64,000 nt of DNA from JBDXHU01 sp039989475 (GCA_039989475.1 JBDXHU010000002.1:1-64000), one strand, 5' to 3'. Positions 40,778 to 50,176 are shown, counted from the first letter of the stretch. The notes: a model not told the origin generated them from the letters alone. Made by a program: numbers and translations.

Positions 40778-41209
40778 TCAGCTGTCCAATCGAGGTTGAA
40801 AACCGCTGAGAAACTGCAGTAATAATTCGTCACTGCAGGCCCGGTAGTGTTTGTTGTCCGGTTTGCGGAACAGTGCGCCAAACTCCGAACGGGAGAGGGT
40901 GGCGCCACCCTCCTCAAAGACAAGCTGCATGTCCTCCTGCTGGAAGTTAAAGGCAATACGCAACTTCTTCAGAACTTCATTATTGGAAAGCTCTGTGTTC
41001 TCAATGACGGGCAGTTCGCCATCTGCGCGCGGCCCGCGCTCAGCCAGTATCAGGCCCTCCAGAACGCAGCGCAATTCTGCATTGGAACAGTTGACCGCTA
41101 ACAGCTCCGGGTCGCCAGTTTGGCCGCAGAGCTTCAGGAGGGCGTTGATATCCTCATCTGCCAGCGACAGGGCGCTGCAGATAGCCGTTAGTAACTGCTC
41201 GTTTCTCAT
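40778..41209 (-). CDS. DUF1456-family protein (YehS-like)
   Basis: A 143-residue soluble protein of the DUF1456/YehS family, built of two similar helical halves: NEQLLTAICSALSLADEDINALL and NEVLKKLRIAFNFQQEDMQLVF. Each half has the pattern seen in the family. Function is unknown; a nucleic-acid-linked role has been suggested for related proteins but is not proven. It follows the 50-residue basic protein gene by 5 bases, on the same strand. Confidence 0.9.
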   Translation of the reverse strand: MRNEQLLTAICSALSLADEDINALLKLCGQTGDPELLAVNCSNAELRCVLEGLILAERGPRADGELPVIENTELSNNEVLKKLRIAFNFQQEDMQLVFEEGGATLSRSEFGALFRKPDNKHYRACSDELLLQFLSGFQPRLDS

Positions 41210-41214
41210 CGGCG

Positions 41215-41367
41215 CTATCGCTGCGGTTCATCTCCAGCGGAGTCTGGCTGCTTCTCTTGCGCGGCTTGCTCTTTGGCGGCGAGTTTCTGCAGCCGCTTTT
41301 CCTCTTTCTTCTTTTTCTTGGCTAACTCCCGCTGGCGTTTTTCAAATGAATAGTTGGGTTTGGCCAT
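41215..41367 (-). CDS. Small basic coiled-coil protein (50 aa)
   Basis: The minus frame from ATG 41367 to TAG 41215-41217 encodes a 50-residue, lysine-rich protein beginning AKPNYSFEKRQRELAKKKK, then a run of alternating basic and acidic residues. This opening is conserved in many gammaproteobacteria as a short uncharacterised protein. It is 5 bases upstream of the DUF1456 gene, so probably co-transcribed. The helix is amphipathic and may bind nucleic acid or ribosomes. It is too short for most gene finders. Confidence 0.82.
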   Translation of the reverse strand: MAKPNYSFEKRQRELAKKKKKEEKRLQKLAAKEQAAQEKQPDSAGDEPQR

Positions 41368-41523
41368 GGCTGTGTCCTTTTTACTTGCTCAGGGATATCG
41401 CCACAGCATAAGCCATTTTCATTTGCCCTATGGATTTATTTATTGTCCTCTACCATGGCGGCGTTTGGATTTTGGCCCTCTCCCTGTGCGTGAGTTGGCT
41501 TTCAGCCTGTTTTCCGCCTTGTT

Positions 41524-43188
41524 TTAGGCCACTGGTGGTGTCACGAATTGCACGAAATCACCCGTTTCGGATGCCTCGGCGATGGGTCGGTAGAGCGCGT
41601 CGATTTGTCGGCGGCGCATTTTCAGGGTCGGTGTCAGCAGGCCGTTTTCCGGTGTCCAGTCGACATCACTGATGAAGACAGCGGCCATTTTCTGGTGTGC
41701 CTCGCAACTGTCATTGACCTCATGTACCAGCTCAGTAACAGCGGTCGCAAACTCGTCCCGCGGCATGGTCTTGCCCAATTCAGAGGGCGTTGCGACCAGA
41801 ACCGGTTGTACCATGCCCAGGCCAATCACACAGAGTTGCTCCAGCAGGCTCTGGTCACCGAAGCGCGCCTCCACCACGCTTGGGTTGACGAACTTGCCCT
41901 TGGCGGTCTTGAAGGTTTCACTGATACGCCCGGTCACGTAGAGATACCCTTGCTCGTCCAGGTGACCTGAGTCTCCCGTATGCAGCCAACCGTCGATGAC
42001 GGTCTCGGCGGTCTTCTCCGGCTCCAGGTAATAGCCGTGCATCACGGTTGGGCTGCGGAACAGGATCTCGCCCTCGTCGGATATTTTGATTTCGACGCCA
42101 TGCAGCGGTTTACCCACGCTTGCTTCCGGATAATCGGGATCGATGGCAGCGACACCGTAAGACATGTTCTCGGTCATGGCATAGCCCTGCAACAGGGGCA
42201 TGGACAGGGTTTTGTACCAGTGCAGTACTTCCGGCGGTGTCGGCGCCGCGCCGACGATGAAAGCGCGCACAGAGTCAAAACCCAGCTGTTTGCGAATAAA
42301 CTTACCCAGTAGCGAGCGCAATACTGGCGTACGTTGAATGATGCCGATGAGTACAGGCGGTATCTTTGCCTCAATACCCTGCTTGAACTTGGTATAGAGT
42401 CGGGGCACGGAGAAAAAAATTGTCGGTTGTATTTTGCGCAGGTCTTCGACGAAGCTCGCTGTGGATTCGGAGAACCCGATGCTGTAGCCATGATACATTG
42501 AGGCACCCTCTACCATGACCCGCTCGGCAATATGTGCCAGTGGCAGGTAGGAGATCATGCGGTCATCGGGGCCGGCCTCGAATGGGTTGGCGGTGTCCGC
42601 GTCCAGCGCGGTGACGAGATCGACGGTCAACATGACGCCCTTGGGCGTTCCAGTGGTGCCCGAGGTGTAAACAATGGTGGAGAGTGCGTCGTCCGGCAGG
42701 AGCGGATTACCCTGCAAGGGCTCGTTATGCTCATGGATAGCCTGGGTGGATTCTTTCAGGGGGAGTTCACAGCCGTACATGGCGACCTGGGGCAGGTCCG
42801 CCGGGCAGCCCTCCTGCCAGCTAGTCGCATCATCCAGTTTGCCCACGAAGGCTAGCTCGCAGGCGGCGTGATTGAGAATGTAGCGAATCTGCTCGGCCGC
42901 CTGGCCCGCGTAGAGCGGGACGGAGACGCAAGCTGCCATGGCGATCGCCAGGTCGCAGACCATCCAGTCATAGGTATTCTTTGAGTAGATTGCGATACGT
43001 TTGCCATCACCGTAGCCCTCGGCCACTAACCAGGTGGCCAGGCGGCGTACCCGGTCGGCAAACTCCCCCCAGGTGAAATCCATGAATTCGCCATTGCGCA
43101 GCTGGCGCAGGTAGACGCGGTCAGGCTCGGTTTGCTCCCAGTGGTAGAGCATTTCCAGGATTTGTCGGTTGCTTTGGTCGGTCGCCAT
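41524..43188 (-). CDS. Long-chain acyl-CoA synthetase (AMP-binding)
   Basis: A 554-residue ligase of the long-chain (FACL) type. The ATP loop is YTSGTTGTPKG, the gate motif GYAMTENMS, and the A8 segment VTGRISETFKTAKGKFVNP. The C-terminal catalytic lysine lies in the LLTPTLKMRRRQI segment, like the KxxR pattern of FadD15-type ligases. No membrane segment. It stands alone on the minus strand with 206 bases to the divergent small gene at 43396. Confidence 0.92.
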   Translation of the reverse strand: MATDQSNRQILEMLYHWEQTEPDRVYLRQLRNGEFMDFTWGEFADRVRRLATWLVAEGYGDGKRIAIYSKNTYDWMVCDLAIAMAACVSVPLYAGQAAEQIRYILNHAACELAFVGKLDDATSWQEGCPADLPQVAMYGCELPLKESTQAIHEHNEPLQGNPLLPDDALSTIVYTSGTTGTPKGVMLTVDLVTALDADTANPFEAGPDDRMISYLPLAHIAERVMVEGASMYHGYSIGFSESTASFVEDLRKIQPTIFFSVPRLYTKFKQGIEAKIPPVLIGIIQRTPVLRSLLGKFIRKQLGFDSVRAFIVGAAPTPPEVLHWYKTLSMPLLQGYAMTENMSYGVAAIDPDYPEASVGKPLHGVEIKISDEGEILFRSPTVMHGYYLEPEKTAETVIDGWLHTGDSGHLDEQGYLYVTGRISETFKTAKGKFVNPSVVEARFGDQSLLEQLCVIGLGMVQPVLVATPSELGKTMPRDEFATAVTELVHEVNDSCEAHQKMAAVFISDVDWTPENGLLTPTLKMRRRQIDALYRPIAEASETGDFVQFVTPPVA

Positions 43189-43395
43189 GAGAATCCTCCG
43201 ATTGGTCGTGGAGAGATGACTATAGGCTCAGCATAACCGACCGGGGCCCCGCGATCTGCCTGTTTATGACCGGGGTTTGATCTAGCGCAAGTGGCGCAGT
43301 GCCAGGACAGTCCAATCGCAGCCAGGGGCGCAATATGTACCACGCAACTTTGTGTGCAGTCATGTGTATAATTTGAGAAAACACGGGAGTTACTG

Positions 43396-43695
43396 ATGCA
43401 CGCATTTTTTATCGACGGAAAGAAGCAGGAGATTGAAGCCATCGAAATCAGCTCCAGGGTGGATATCGTCAAGCTGGTAGGCCAGGACACCATTATATCC
43501 GATCAGATCAACGACACTGATGCGGTTTACTTTGATGAGGACTGCTTCATTCGCGGTGCTTCCGGGCGCTTCCAGATTGACAAGCTGGCGCCCATCTCGG
43601 GCAAGGCGGTAGTCATTGGTTACCTGGAGGGTGAGCAGTTGACCAATGCACACCTTAGTCTCGAAGAGCTGCAGGCCAAAACGCAATTTCTTTAA
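43396..43695 (+). CDS. Small conserved-looking protein, unknown
   Basis: A 99-residue acidic soluble protein with mixed alpha/beta pattern (MHAFFIDGKKQEIEAIEI, then ISDQINDTDAVYFDE). It starts at ATG 43396 after an ACGGGAG ribosome site. The pattern resembles DUF3846-type small proteins, but I am not certain. A 14-base tandem repeat follows ten bases after its stop. Confidence 0.75.
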   Translation: MHAFFIDGKKQEIEAIEISSRVDIVKLVGQDTIISDQINDTDAVYFDEDCFIRGASGRFQIDKLAPISGKAVVIGYLEGEQLTNAHLSLEELQAKTQFL

Positions 43696-43705
43696 GCTCG
43701 GCGCC

Positions 43706-43747
43706 TGTTAACTGACGCGTGTTAACTGACGCGTGTTAACTGACGGG
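43706..43747. repeat. Tandem repeat, three copies of a 14-mer
   Basis: Units TGTTAACTGACGCG at 43706-43719 and 43720-43733, and TGTTAACTGACGGG at 43734-43747. It lies between the convergent stops of the small protein gene and avtA. Confidence 0.9.
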
Positions 43748-43749
43748 GT

Positions 43750-45003
43750 TTAGCCGGCGTAAGCCTTTTCGACTTCCTCGGCGATTAGCTTGACCCCGGC
43801 TTGCACGGTGTCGGAATCCTGGGCGTAGGAAACACGGATGCATTCGTGCTGATGCGGCCAGTCTTCGGTCAGCCCCACGAAAAAATCCTGGCCCGGTACA
43901 ACCAGCACGCCGCGCGCTTTCAAACGTTCATACAACTCCCGGCTGCTTATGGGCAGGTCTTCAAACCACAGCCACAGGAAGATCGCGCCCTCGGGCTTGT
44001 GAATGTGAAACGGCAGGTCGCCAAGGGCCTCGCGAAACCATTGCACGGTCTGTTGTGAGCGCTCCCGGTAAAAGGGCGTTACGTGTTCGGCGGTGATCGA
44101 CTGAATCTCGCCGCTGCGGAATAGCTCCTTGGCGATGGCCGGTCCCAGGGTGCCGGAGGCCAGGCTGACGATGGTATTGGCAGTGGTAAAGGCATTGATG
44201 ATCTCTTCATTGGCCACCACGATGCCTGTGCGCACACCGGGCAGACCCAGCTTGGACAGGCTCAGGGCGAGAATGGTGTTGTCGTTCCAGTGCGGCCTGG
44301 CCTGGGCAAAGCAAATATTGGGGAAGGGCAGGCCGTAGGCACCATCAATAATCAGCGGTATGTCGTGCTCGCGGGCAATGGCGTCCAGGTGTTCCACTTC
44401 TTCATCGGTCAGTACATTGCCGGTGGGGTTGGTGGGTCGCGATACGCACAGCGCGCCGGTGTCCTGGCCAAGTTTTAGATGGGAGAAATCGACGTGGTAC
44501 TTAAACAGGTGATCGTCGAGCATTTCAATGCTGGGGCGGGTGGCGGTAAAAAAGTTTTCACTCAAACCCGCGTCGGCATAGCCCAGGTATTCCGGGGTCA
44601 GCGGTAAGTGAATGGCGCGGTGGCTACCATCTCTCATGACTCCAGCCAACATATTGTAGAGAACGAAAAAGGCCGACTGGCTGCCGTTGGCTATCGCAAT
44701 ATTGTGTGGCGTCAGCGACCAGCCGTAGTGGGTCTTGAGAAAGCTGGCTATTTGCTCGCGAAATTCAATGTCGCCCTGGGGCGCCTGGTAGATACCGAAG
44801 AGGCTGTGACGTCGGACCGGGTCGGCCATTAGCTCTTCCAGCCGTTGCTGGAATATCTTCTCCACGTCCAGCAGGCGGCTGGGATTGCCGCCGCCCATAA
44901 AAATCATGTCGGGATTTTCACTGAGGGCCTGCCCCAGGTCATCCATTAACTCGACAATGCCGGACTTGCCGGAAAATTTTTCGCCAAAGGCGGACAGTTT
45001 CAT
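43750..45003 (-). CDS. avtA: Valine-pyruvate aminotransferase AvtA
   Basis: A 417-residue fold-type I PLP aminotransferase that makes valine or alanine by exchanging an amino group between valine and pyruvate. Conserved: NPTGNVLTDEEVEHL, IIDGAYGLPFP (aspartate binds PLP), and the PLP lysine in LSLSKLGLPGVRTG. The overall sequence, starting with KLSAFGEKFSGKSGIVELMDDLG, matches the AvtA subfamily. Its start overlaps the stop of the MBL hydrolase gene (ATGA), so the two are coupled. Confidence 0.93.
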   Translation of the reverse strand: MKLSAFGEKFSGKSGIVELMDDLGQALSENPDMIFMGGGNPSRLLDVEKIFQQRLEELMADPVRRHSLFGIYQAPQGDIEFREQIASFLKTHYGWSLTPHNIAIANGSQSAFFVLYNMLAGVMRDGSHRAIHLPLTPEYLGYADAGLSENFFTATRPSIEMLDDHLFKYHVDFSHLKLGQDTGALCVSRPTNPTGNVLTDEEVEHLDAIAREHDIPLIIDGAYGLPFPNICFAQARPHWNDNTILALSLSKLGLPGVRTGIVVANEEIINAFTTANTIVSLASGTLGPAIAKELFRSGEIQSITAEHVTPFYRERSQQTVQWFREALGDLPFHIHKPEGAIFLWLWFEDLPISSRELYERLKARGVLVVPGQDFFVGLTEDWPHQHECIRVSYAQDSDTVQAGVKLIAEEVEKAYAG

Positions 45004-45923
45004 TGCTCGTAGCCTTCGTAGAGCGAGAAGTTGCCGGTGGCTTCTTCCCAGCTCCTGCGTATCACAAACTCCCGGTCCAGCTTCAGTAGTGGGCCAAAAC
45101 TGATCGGCTGGTAACCGGCGTCGGCGCTGAGACGGCCATTCACCAGGGTGTCCTGCAAGTCGCCCCCAATGCTGGCCGCGTAGGCGCCTAGCTCGGCCAG
45201 CTCGCGCATGAAGTCCTGGAACTGTCTGATGCCGGCAGCGTCGCTGACCGGGCCGTGTCCGGGAATAACCTGCGTGAAGGAGAGTTCGTAGAGTGCATCC
45301 AGGGTCTCTACCCAGGCGATCACGCTGCCGCCGGCCTCCAGGTCAATATTCGGATAGAGCTTGTTAAAAAACAGGTCGCCGGTATGCAGTACCTGGTCCT
45401 CGACGAACAGCACCACCAGGTCGCCGTCGGTGTGGCCGCGCCCCGGGTGAATGACGCGGATGGTCTTGTCGCCAACCTGCAGCTGGTCTTCGATGCTGAA
45501 GGTTTGGTCTGGCAAAGTGTTGGCAGCCTTGCCGGAAAAATAATCCGCGTCCAGTTGTCGCAGGTGATGCAGGGTGCGCTCGGTGGCGACAAAGCGAATA
45601 TCTCCCTGGAAGGCAGGATTACCGTGGCTGTGGTCCAGGTGGTAGTGGGAGTTGATCACCAGGGTGACTTGCTCCCCGGTAAGTTCTTCGGCCAGTTCGC
45701 GAATCACCTGGCCCTGCATCTTCAGGGTCATGGTGTCGACCACGACGGCGCCTGCCCCGGTTTTCAAGACTGCGACATTGCCACCCCATTCACTGCTGAT
45801 CATATGCAGGTCCGGCGTCAGTTCGGTGATTTCAAACTGGCGCAGGTCCAGAGTGAGGTAGAGCGCGGCGGAAGCGAGAAGGATGCCGAGCATGGCAACC
45901 GTGGCCAGTATGACTTTCTTCAT
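45000..45923 (-). CDS. Membrane-anchored metallo-beta-lactamase-fold hydrolase
   Basis: A 307-residue MBL-fold enzyme with an N-terminal helix (about 4-24), so membrane-anchored or secreted. The metal motif HYHLDHSHGN matches HxHxDH, and further histidines are in HPGRGHTDGDL and VIPGHGPVSD. The class resembles quinoprotein-relay MBL proteins and class B3-like hydrolases; no substrate can be assigned. Its stop overlaps avtA. Confidence 0.9.
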   Translation of the reverse strand: MKKVILATVAMLGILLASAALYLTLDLRQFEITELTPDLHMISSEWGGNVAVLKTGAGAVVVDTMTLKMQGQVIRELAEELTGEQVTLVINSHYHLDHSHGNPAFQGDIRFVATERTLHHLRQLDADYFSGKAANTLPDQTFSIEDQLQVGDKTIRVIHPGRGHTDGDLVVLFVEDQVLHTGDLFFNKLYPNIDLEAGGSVIAWVETLDALYELSFTQVIPGHGPVSDAAGIRQFQDFMRELAELGAYAASIGGDLQDTLVNGRLSADAGYQPISFGPLLKLDREFVIRRSWEEATGNFSLYEGYEQ

Positions 45924-46026
45924 GTGGATGCCCCTCTTGTATGACTCGATTGTGCCGCAGCCGCTATGAGGAAAAAAGCCCTCCCTCGGTTATGCTGGGC
46001 TAAGCTTAGCGCAGGAGGACCACAGT

Positions 46027-47127
46027 ATGGGTATTAATCGACGTAACTTTAGCCTGGCAACGGCGGCCCTGGCGGCGGGACCGCTTTTGGGTGCAGCGGG
46101 CCCGGCAGCGGCGGCCGAAAAAAATCGACGCATCGTCCTGGCCTCGCGGCCACAAGGCAAGCCGAAGCTGGACAACTTTCGCCTGGAATCCGGGCCCGTG
46201 CCACAGCCCGGCGCCGGGGAACTATTACTCAAGACCCGCTTTCTGTCGCTGGATCCCTATATGCGCGGGCGCATGTCGGCGGGTCCCAGCTATGCCGAGA
46301 ATGTCGCCGTTGATGGCGTGATGATCGGCGGCACCATCAGCGAGGTGGTTAAATCGCGTAATCCCGCCTTCAAGCCAGGCCAACTGGTGAGTGCATTTGG
46401 TGGCTGGCAGGACTATGCGGTCTCCACTGGCGCCGGCGTTATGCCGCTGGACCCGCGTATCCAGCCGCCCTCATACGGTCTCGGCGTGCTCGGTATGCCG
46501 GGCTTGACCGCCTATGTCGGCTTGCTCGATATCGGTCAACCCAGGCCTGGTGAGACGGTGGTGCTGGCAGCCTCAACCGGTGCCGTCGGTTCGGTGGTCG
46601 GTCAGATTGCCAAGATCAAGGGTTGCCGTGTGGTCGGCATTGCCGGCGCTGCCGAGAAATGTAAGTACGCGGTGGATGTGCTCGGTTACGATGCCTGTGT
46701 CAGCCACTACGATGATGATATGGCGGCGCAATTGGCTGCAGCCTGTCCGGACGGCATCGATGTTTACTTCGAAAATGTGGGCGGCAGTTCCTGGGAAGCG
46801 GTGATGCCGTTGCTGAACACCTTTTCCCGGATCCCGGTTTGCGGCTTGATCGCCCATTACAACCAGACCGAATTGCCGCCGGGGCCGGATCGCATGTCGC
46901 TGCTGCAGAGCACGATATTGGGCAAGCGCATCAAGATGCAGGGCTTTATCATCAGTGATCACCAGGATCGCATTCCCGATTTTGTCCGCGATGTATCCGG
47001 CTGGCTTGCCGCCGGCAAGATCAAGTACCGCGAGGATGTCGTGGACGGACTGGAGAATGCCCCCGAGGCCTTCCTCGGCTTATTCCGCGGTGCCAATTTC
47101 GGCAAACTGGTAGTCAAGGTCAGTTAG
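46027..47127 (+). CDS. MDR-family NAD(P)H oxidoreductase with Tat signal
   Basis: A 366-residue zinc-free medium-chain reductase, close to the CurA/leukotriene-B4-dehydrogenase type. The Rossmann motif is AASTGAVGSVVGQIAK, and FENVGG and the C-terminal block EDVVDGLENAPEAFLGLFRG are conserved. The N-terminus is a twin-arginine signal (NRRNFSLATAALAAGP, then AGPAAAA), so the folded enzyme, possibly with bound NADPH, would be exported, which is unusual for this family. The next gene starts 15 bases downstream. Confidence 0.88.
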   Translation: MGINRRNFSLATAALAAGPLLGAAGPAAAAEKNRRIVLASRPQGKPKLDNFRLESGPVPQPGAGELLLKTRFLSLDPYMRGRMSAGPSYAENVAVDGVMIGGTISEVVKSRNPAFKPGQLVSAFGGWQDYAVSTGAGVMPLDPRIQPPSYGLGVLGMPGLTAYVGLLDIGQPRPGETVVLAASTGAVGSVVGQIAKIKGCRVVGIAGAAEKCKYAVDVLGYDACVSHYDDDMAAQLAAACPDGIDVYFENVGGSSWEAVMPLLNTFSRIPVCGLIAHYNQTELPPGPDRMSLLQSTILGKRIKMQGFIISDHQDRIPDFVRDVSGWLAAGKIKYREDVVDGLENAPEAFLGLFRGANFGKLVVKVS

Positions 47128-47142
47128 CACCTGGGGCCTGCC

Positions 47143-47898
47143 ATGTATCGCGCGGTATTTTTCGATATCAGTGGAGTGCTCTACCAGGGCGAGCAGGTAA
47201 TCAGCGGTGCGGTAGAAGCGGTGGCGGCGGTCCGCGCCGCCGGCTTGCCGCTGCGCTTTCTCACCAATACCTCGCGCAAGACAGCCGCTCTGATCAGTGC
47301 CGATTTGCAGCAGTTTGGCTTCGAGGTGCAAGCGGATGAGGTGATTACCGCTCCCTCAGCGGCCCGCGATTATATTGTGGCTCAGGGTTTGCGGCCTTAC
47401 TGCCTGGTACATCGAGACATCCAGTCGGAGTTCGCTACACTCGATCAACAGGATCCCAACGCCGTGGTGATCGGTGATGCGGCAGAAGACCTCAACTACG
47501 CTAATCTCAATCGTGCCTTCCAGCTGTGCCAGGCCGGCGCCGTGTTGGTGGGTATTGGCGCCAACCGCTATTTTCGCCAGGGCGATGAACTGCTGCTGGA
47601 TGCGGGCCCGTTTATTAAGGCTATTGAGTACGCAGCCTCGGTGCAAGCGATCACCATGGGCAAGCCGGCTCCGGCATTCTTCGCCCAGGCGCTGGTCGAT
47701 GTCGGCTGCGAGGCCGCCCAGGTGTTGATGGTGGGTGATGATGTGCTGGGCGATGTGGAGGGCGCCATCAATGCCGGGCTGGACGCCTGCCTGGTGCGCA
47801 GCGGCAAGTACCAGGCCGGCGATGAAGAGCTGGTCAAGGCAGAATTCGCCTGCATCGCCTCGGTCGCAGCGTTACCGGAAATGCTTGCGCTACGCTGA
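47143..47898 (+). CDS. HAD-superfamily hydrolase (LHPP/HDHD2-like)
   Basis: A 251-residue HAD subclass-IIA phosphatase. The nucleophile motif FDISGVLY has D8 and S10 in place of the second aspartate, as in the LHPP/HDHD2 group. Motif II is FLTNTS, motif III a lysine in MGKPAP, and motif IV GDDVLGD. LHPP-type enzymes act on phospho-amino acids or pyrophosphate. It lies 15 bases after the MDR reductase gene, with no functional link known. Confidence 0.92.
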   Translation: MYRAVFFDISGVLYQGEQVISGAVEAVAAVRAAGLPLRFLTNTSRKTAALISADLQQFGFEVQADEVITAPSAARDYIVAQGLRPYCLVHRDIQSEFATLDQQDPNAVVIGDAAEDLNYANLNRAFQLCQAGAVLVGIGANRYFRQGDELLLDAGPFIKAIEYAASVQAITMGKPAPAFFAQALVDVGCEAAQVLMVGDDVLGDVEGAINAGLDACLVRSGKYQAGDEELVKAEFACIASVAALPEMLALR

Positions 47899-48003
47899 AA
47901 ATCAGTCTGAAAACCGAGCTGAAAGCTGCGCTGAATAATGGCAGCGGGTCGGTTATGATTGTGGCCTGCTCACAAGTCTCGGCTATAAGGACCAAATCAG
48001 TAA

Positions 48004-49626
48004 ATGTCACTTCGCTACACCAACATCGACAAACTTGATGACGACATATTCGATGTGCTGATCATCGGCGGCGGCATCAATGGTGCGGTTTCCGCTGCCT
48101 CACTGGCAGCCCGGGGGGTAAAGGTTGCGTTGATTGAGCGCGGTGATTTTGCCGGCGACGTCAGCTCCAACTCCTCCAATCTGGCCTGGGGTGGTATCAA
48201 GTACATGGAGAGTTACGAGTTTCTTCTGGTGCGCAAGCTCTGCAAGTGCCGCAACCAGCTGATGCGTGAGTACCCCTCCACGGTCAAGGAGATTCGTTTC
48301 CTCACCACCATTCAGAAGGGTTTTCGCTTCCCGCCGCTGCTGATATTCATGGGTACCATCCTCTACTGGTTCATCGGCCTGTTTGGCACCCGGCCGCCGC
48401 GCTACCTGACCCGCAAGCAGATCAATCGCCATGAGCCGGTGATCAATACCGCGAATGCCGCCGGGGGCTTCGAATACTCTGATTGCTACCTGTACGACAA
48501 CGATGCGCGCTTCGTCTTCAACTTCATTCGCTCCAGCATGAATTATGGCTGCATTGCCGTGAATTACATGGAGTCTCTGGGTTCGAGTCGTGCCGATGAT
48601 GTCTGGTCGACACGGGTGCGTGATTGCATCAGCGGGCGCGAACGGGTGGTGCGCTCGCGAGCCATCGTTAACGCATGCGGACCCTATGTGGATACACATA
48701 ACCAACTTACTGGTCAGGGCACTTCCCACCAACATGTATTTTCCAAGGGGATTCACCTGCTGATTGATCGGGTTACACCCAATGAGCGGGTTTTAGCCTT
48801 TTTCGCCAGCGACGGCCGGCTATTTTTTGTCATACCCATGGGCCCCAAGACCTGTATCGGCACTACCGATACCCGGGTGGAGCGGCCTGACGAAGGGGTG
48901 ACGGATGAAGATCGACGCTTCGTACTCGACAACGTGAGCACTTTGTTAAACCTGCCACAGCCCTTATCCATGGATGACATCATTGCCGAACGTTGCGCGG
49001 TGCGACCGCTGGTGACCCCGAAGGCGGATGACGACGGCGGCGAGGTGGACTGGGTGCAGTTGTCACGCAAACACGTGATCGAAACCAATCCTGATGACCA
49101 GCATCTGAGTATTTTCGGTGGCAAGCTGACCGATTGCCTTAATGTCGGTGAGGAGGTGGCGGAAACGATCAAGTCCTTTGGTATTGAGATGCCTCGCCCG
49201 GACAAAAAATGGTTCGGCGAGCCAGATCGTCCCATTCGCGATGATTTCTTTTACCAGGCCAGACTGATGGGGCTGGATAAACTGACCCCGCTCACCTCCA
49301 CCGAACCCTTGTCGGACCGCCTGTGGCGCCGCTACGGTGACAAGGCCTTCGATATGCTGGAAGAAATTCGCGAGGACCCGGCCCAGGCGGAGTTGCTGAT
49401 TGAGCATACCGAGTACCTGCGCTGTGAAATTGAAGAGGCGGCGAGCACCGAGATGATCGTCAAACTGGAGGACTTCCTGCGGCGGCGTTCCAAGATATCC
49501 CAGGTGGTGCGGCATAAAGAGATTATCGGGGCTGAGGGACTGCTTGAAGCCTGCCGTATCCTGTTTGGTGATGCCGCCGAGCAGAAGCTGGATGAGTATA
49601 TTGCCCAAAATGGCGACCCCGTCTGA
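48004..49626 (+). CDS. glpD: Glycerol-3-phosphate dehydrogenase GlpD
   Basis: A 540-residue FAD enzyme that oxidises glycerol-3-phosphate to dihydroxyacetone phosphate and passes electrons to quinone. The FAD-binding GxGxxG is IIGGGINGAVSA near residue 20. The pattern SSNSSNLAWGGIKYME and the later IPMGPKTCIGTTDTRVE and LSIFGGKLTDCLNVGEEV are characteristic. The C-terminal cap domain follows. It lies close to the DUF442 gene (no gap) and far from the glpQ at 16118. Confidence 0.94.
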   Translation: MSLRYTNIDKLDDDIFDVLIIGGGINGAVSAASLAARGVKVALIERGDFAGDVSSNSSNLAWGGIKYMESYEFLLVRKLCKCRNQLMREYPSTVKEIRFLTTIQKGFRFPPLLIFMGTILYWFIGLFGTRPPRYLTRKQINRHEPVINTANAAGGFEYSDCYLYDNDARFVFNFIRSSMNYGCIAVNYMESLGSSRADDVWSTRVRDCISGRERVVRSRAIVNACGPYVDTHNQLTGQGTSHQHVFSKGIHLLIDRVTPNERVLAFFASDGRLFFVIPMGPKTCIGTTDTRVERPDEGVTDEDRRFVLDNVSTLLNLPQPLSMDDIIAERCAVRPLVTPKADDDGGEVDWVQLSRKHVIETNPDDQHLSIFGGKLTDCLNVGEEVAETIKSFGIEMPRPDKKWFGEPDRPIRDDFFYQARLMGLDKLTPLTSTEPLSDRLWRRYGDKAFDMLEEIREDPAQAELLIEHTEYLRCEIEEAASTEMIVKLEDFLRRRSKISQVVRHKEIIGAEGLLEACRILFGDAAEQKLDEYIAQNGDPV

Positions 49627-49638
49627 GTGAGAAGAGCG

Positions 49639-50172
49639 ATGCTGCGATTGATAATGGTGAACTTGCTGGCGCTACTGCTGGCCACGCCGACACTGGCGGA
49701 GCAGCAGCAACCCGCTAATGAAGGGCCTGGTGAGAAAATCATCAACTATCATCGCCTGGGGCCGACCCTGGCGACCTCGGGAGAACTGGCGCCGGGCGCG
49801 GCCGCGGAGCTCAAGGCCCTGGGTTTCGTCACTGTTGTTGACCTGAGGGCTGTCGATGAGGGAACGGCGGAGGAGGCCGCAGAGCTTGCCGCGGTGGGCA
49901 TCAAATATGTGAACCTGCCGCTTGGTAAAGACTGGCCCACCCCTGAATTGATCAACCAGGCCAGCATGTTGCTCGATGATGCTCAACAACAACCGCTATT
50001 GTTGCACTGTGTTTCGGGTAATCGAGCGGCTGTTGTCTGGGCCGCCTACCGAAAAATGGAGGGCGTGCCGTACGAGCAGATATTGCAGGAGGCACGTACC
50101 ATCGGATTAAAGCCTGAACGCGAGCCGCAGCTGCGGGACCAGTTTGGACATCCGGATGAGCTTGCCGAGTAA
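49639..50172 (+). CDS. DUF442/dual-specificity-phosphatase-like secreted protein
   Basis: A 177-residue protein. ATG 49639 follows GAGAAGAG; GTG 49627 is a further option. Signal peptide about 1-20 (ending TLA). The phosphatase loop LLLHCVSGNRA fits CX5R (C-V-S-G-N-R). The DUF442 start GEKIINYHRLGPTLATSGEL matches the family of beta-lactamase-hydrolase-linked phosphatases. The product would be periplasmic, odd for a phosphotyrosine-type enzyme. It starts 12 bases after the glpD stop and is convergent with the GntP gene. Confidence 0.85.
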   Translation: MLRLIMVNLLALLLATPTLAEQQQPANEGPGEKIINYHRLGPTLATSGELAPGAAAELKALGFVTVVDLRAVDEGTAEEAAELAAVGIKYVNLPLGKDWPTPELINQASMLLDDAQQQPLLLHCVSGNRAAVVWAAYRKMEGVPYEQILQEARTIGLKPEREPQLRDQFGHPDELAE

Positions 50173-50176
50173 ACGC

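Noticed and set aside
43706..43747. GTTAACTG repeats as attC remnants
   Set aside because: The units repeat in tandem on a strict 14-base period, have no loop or L arms, and sit in normal chromosome.
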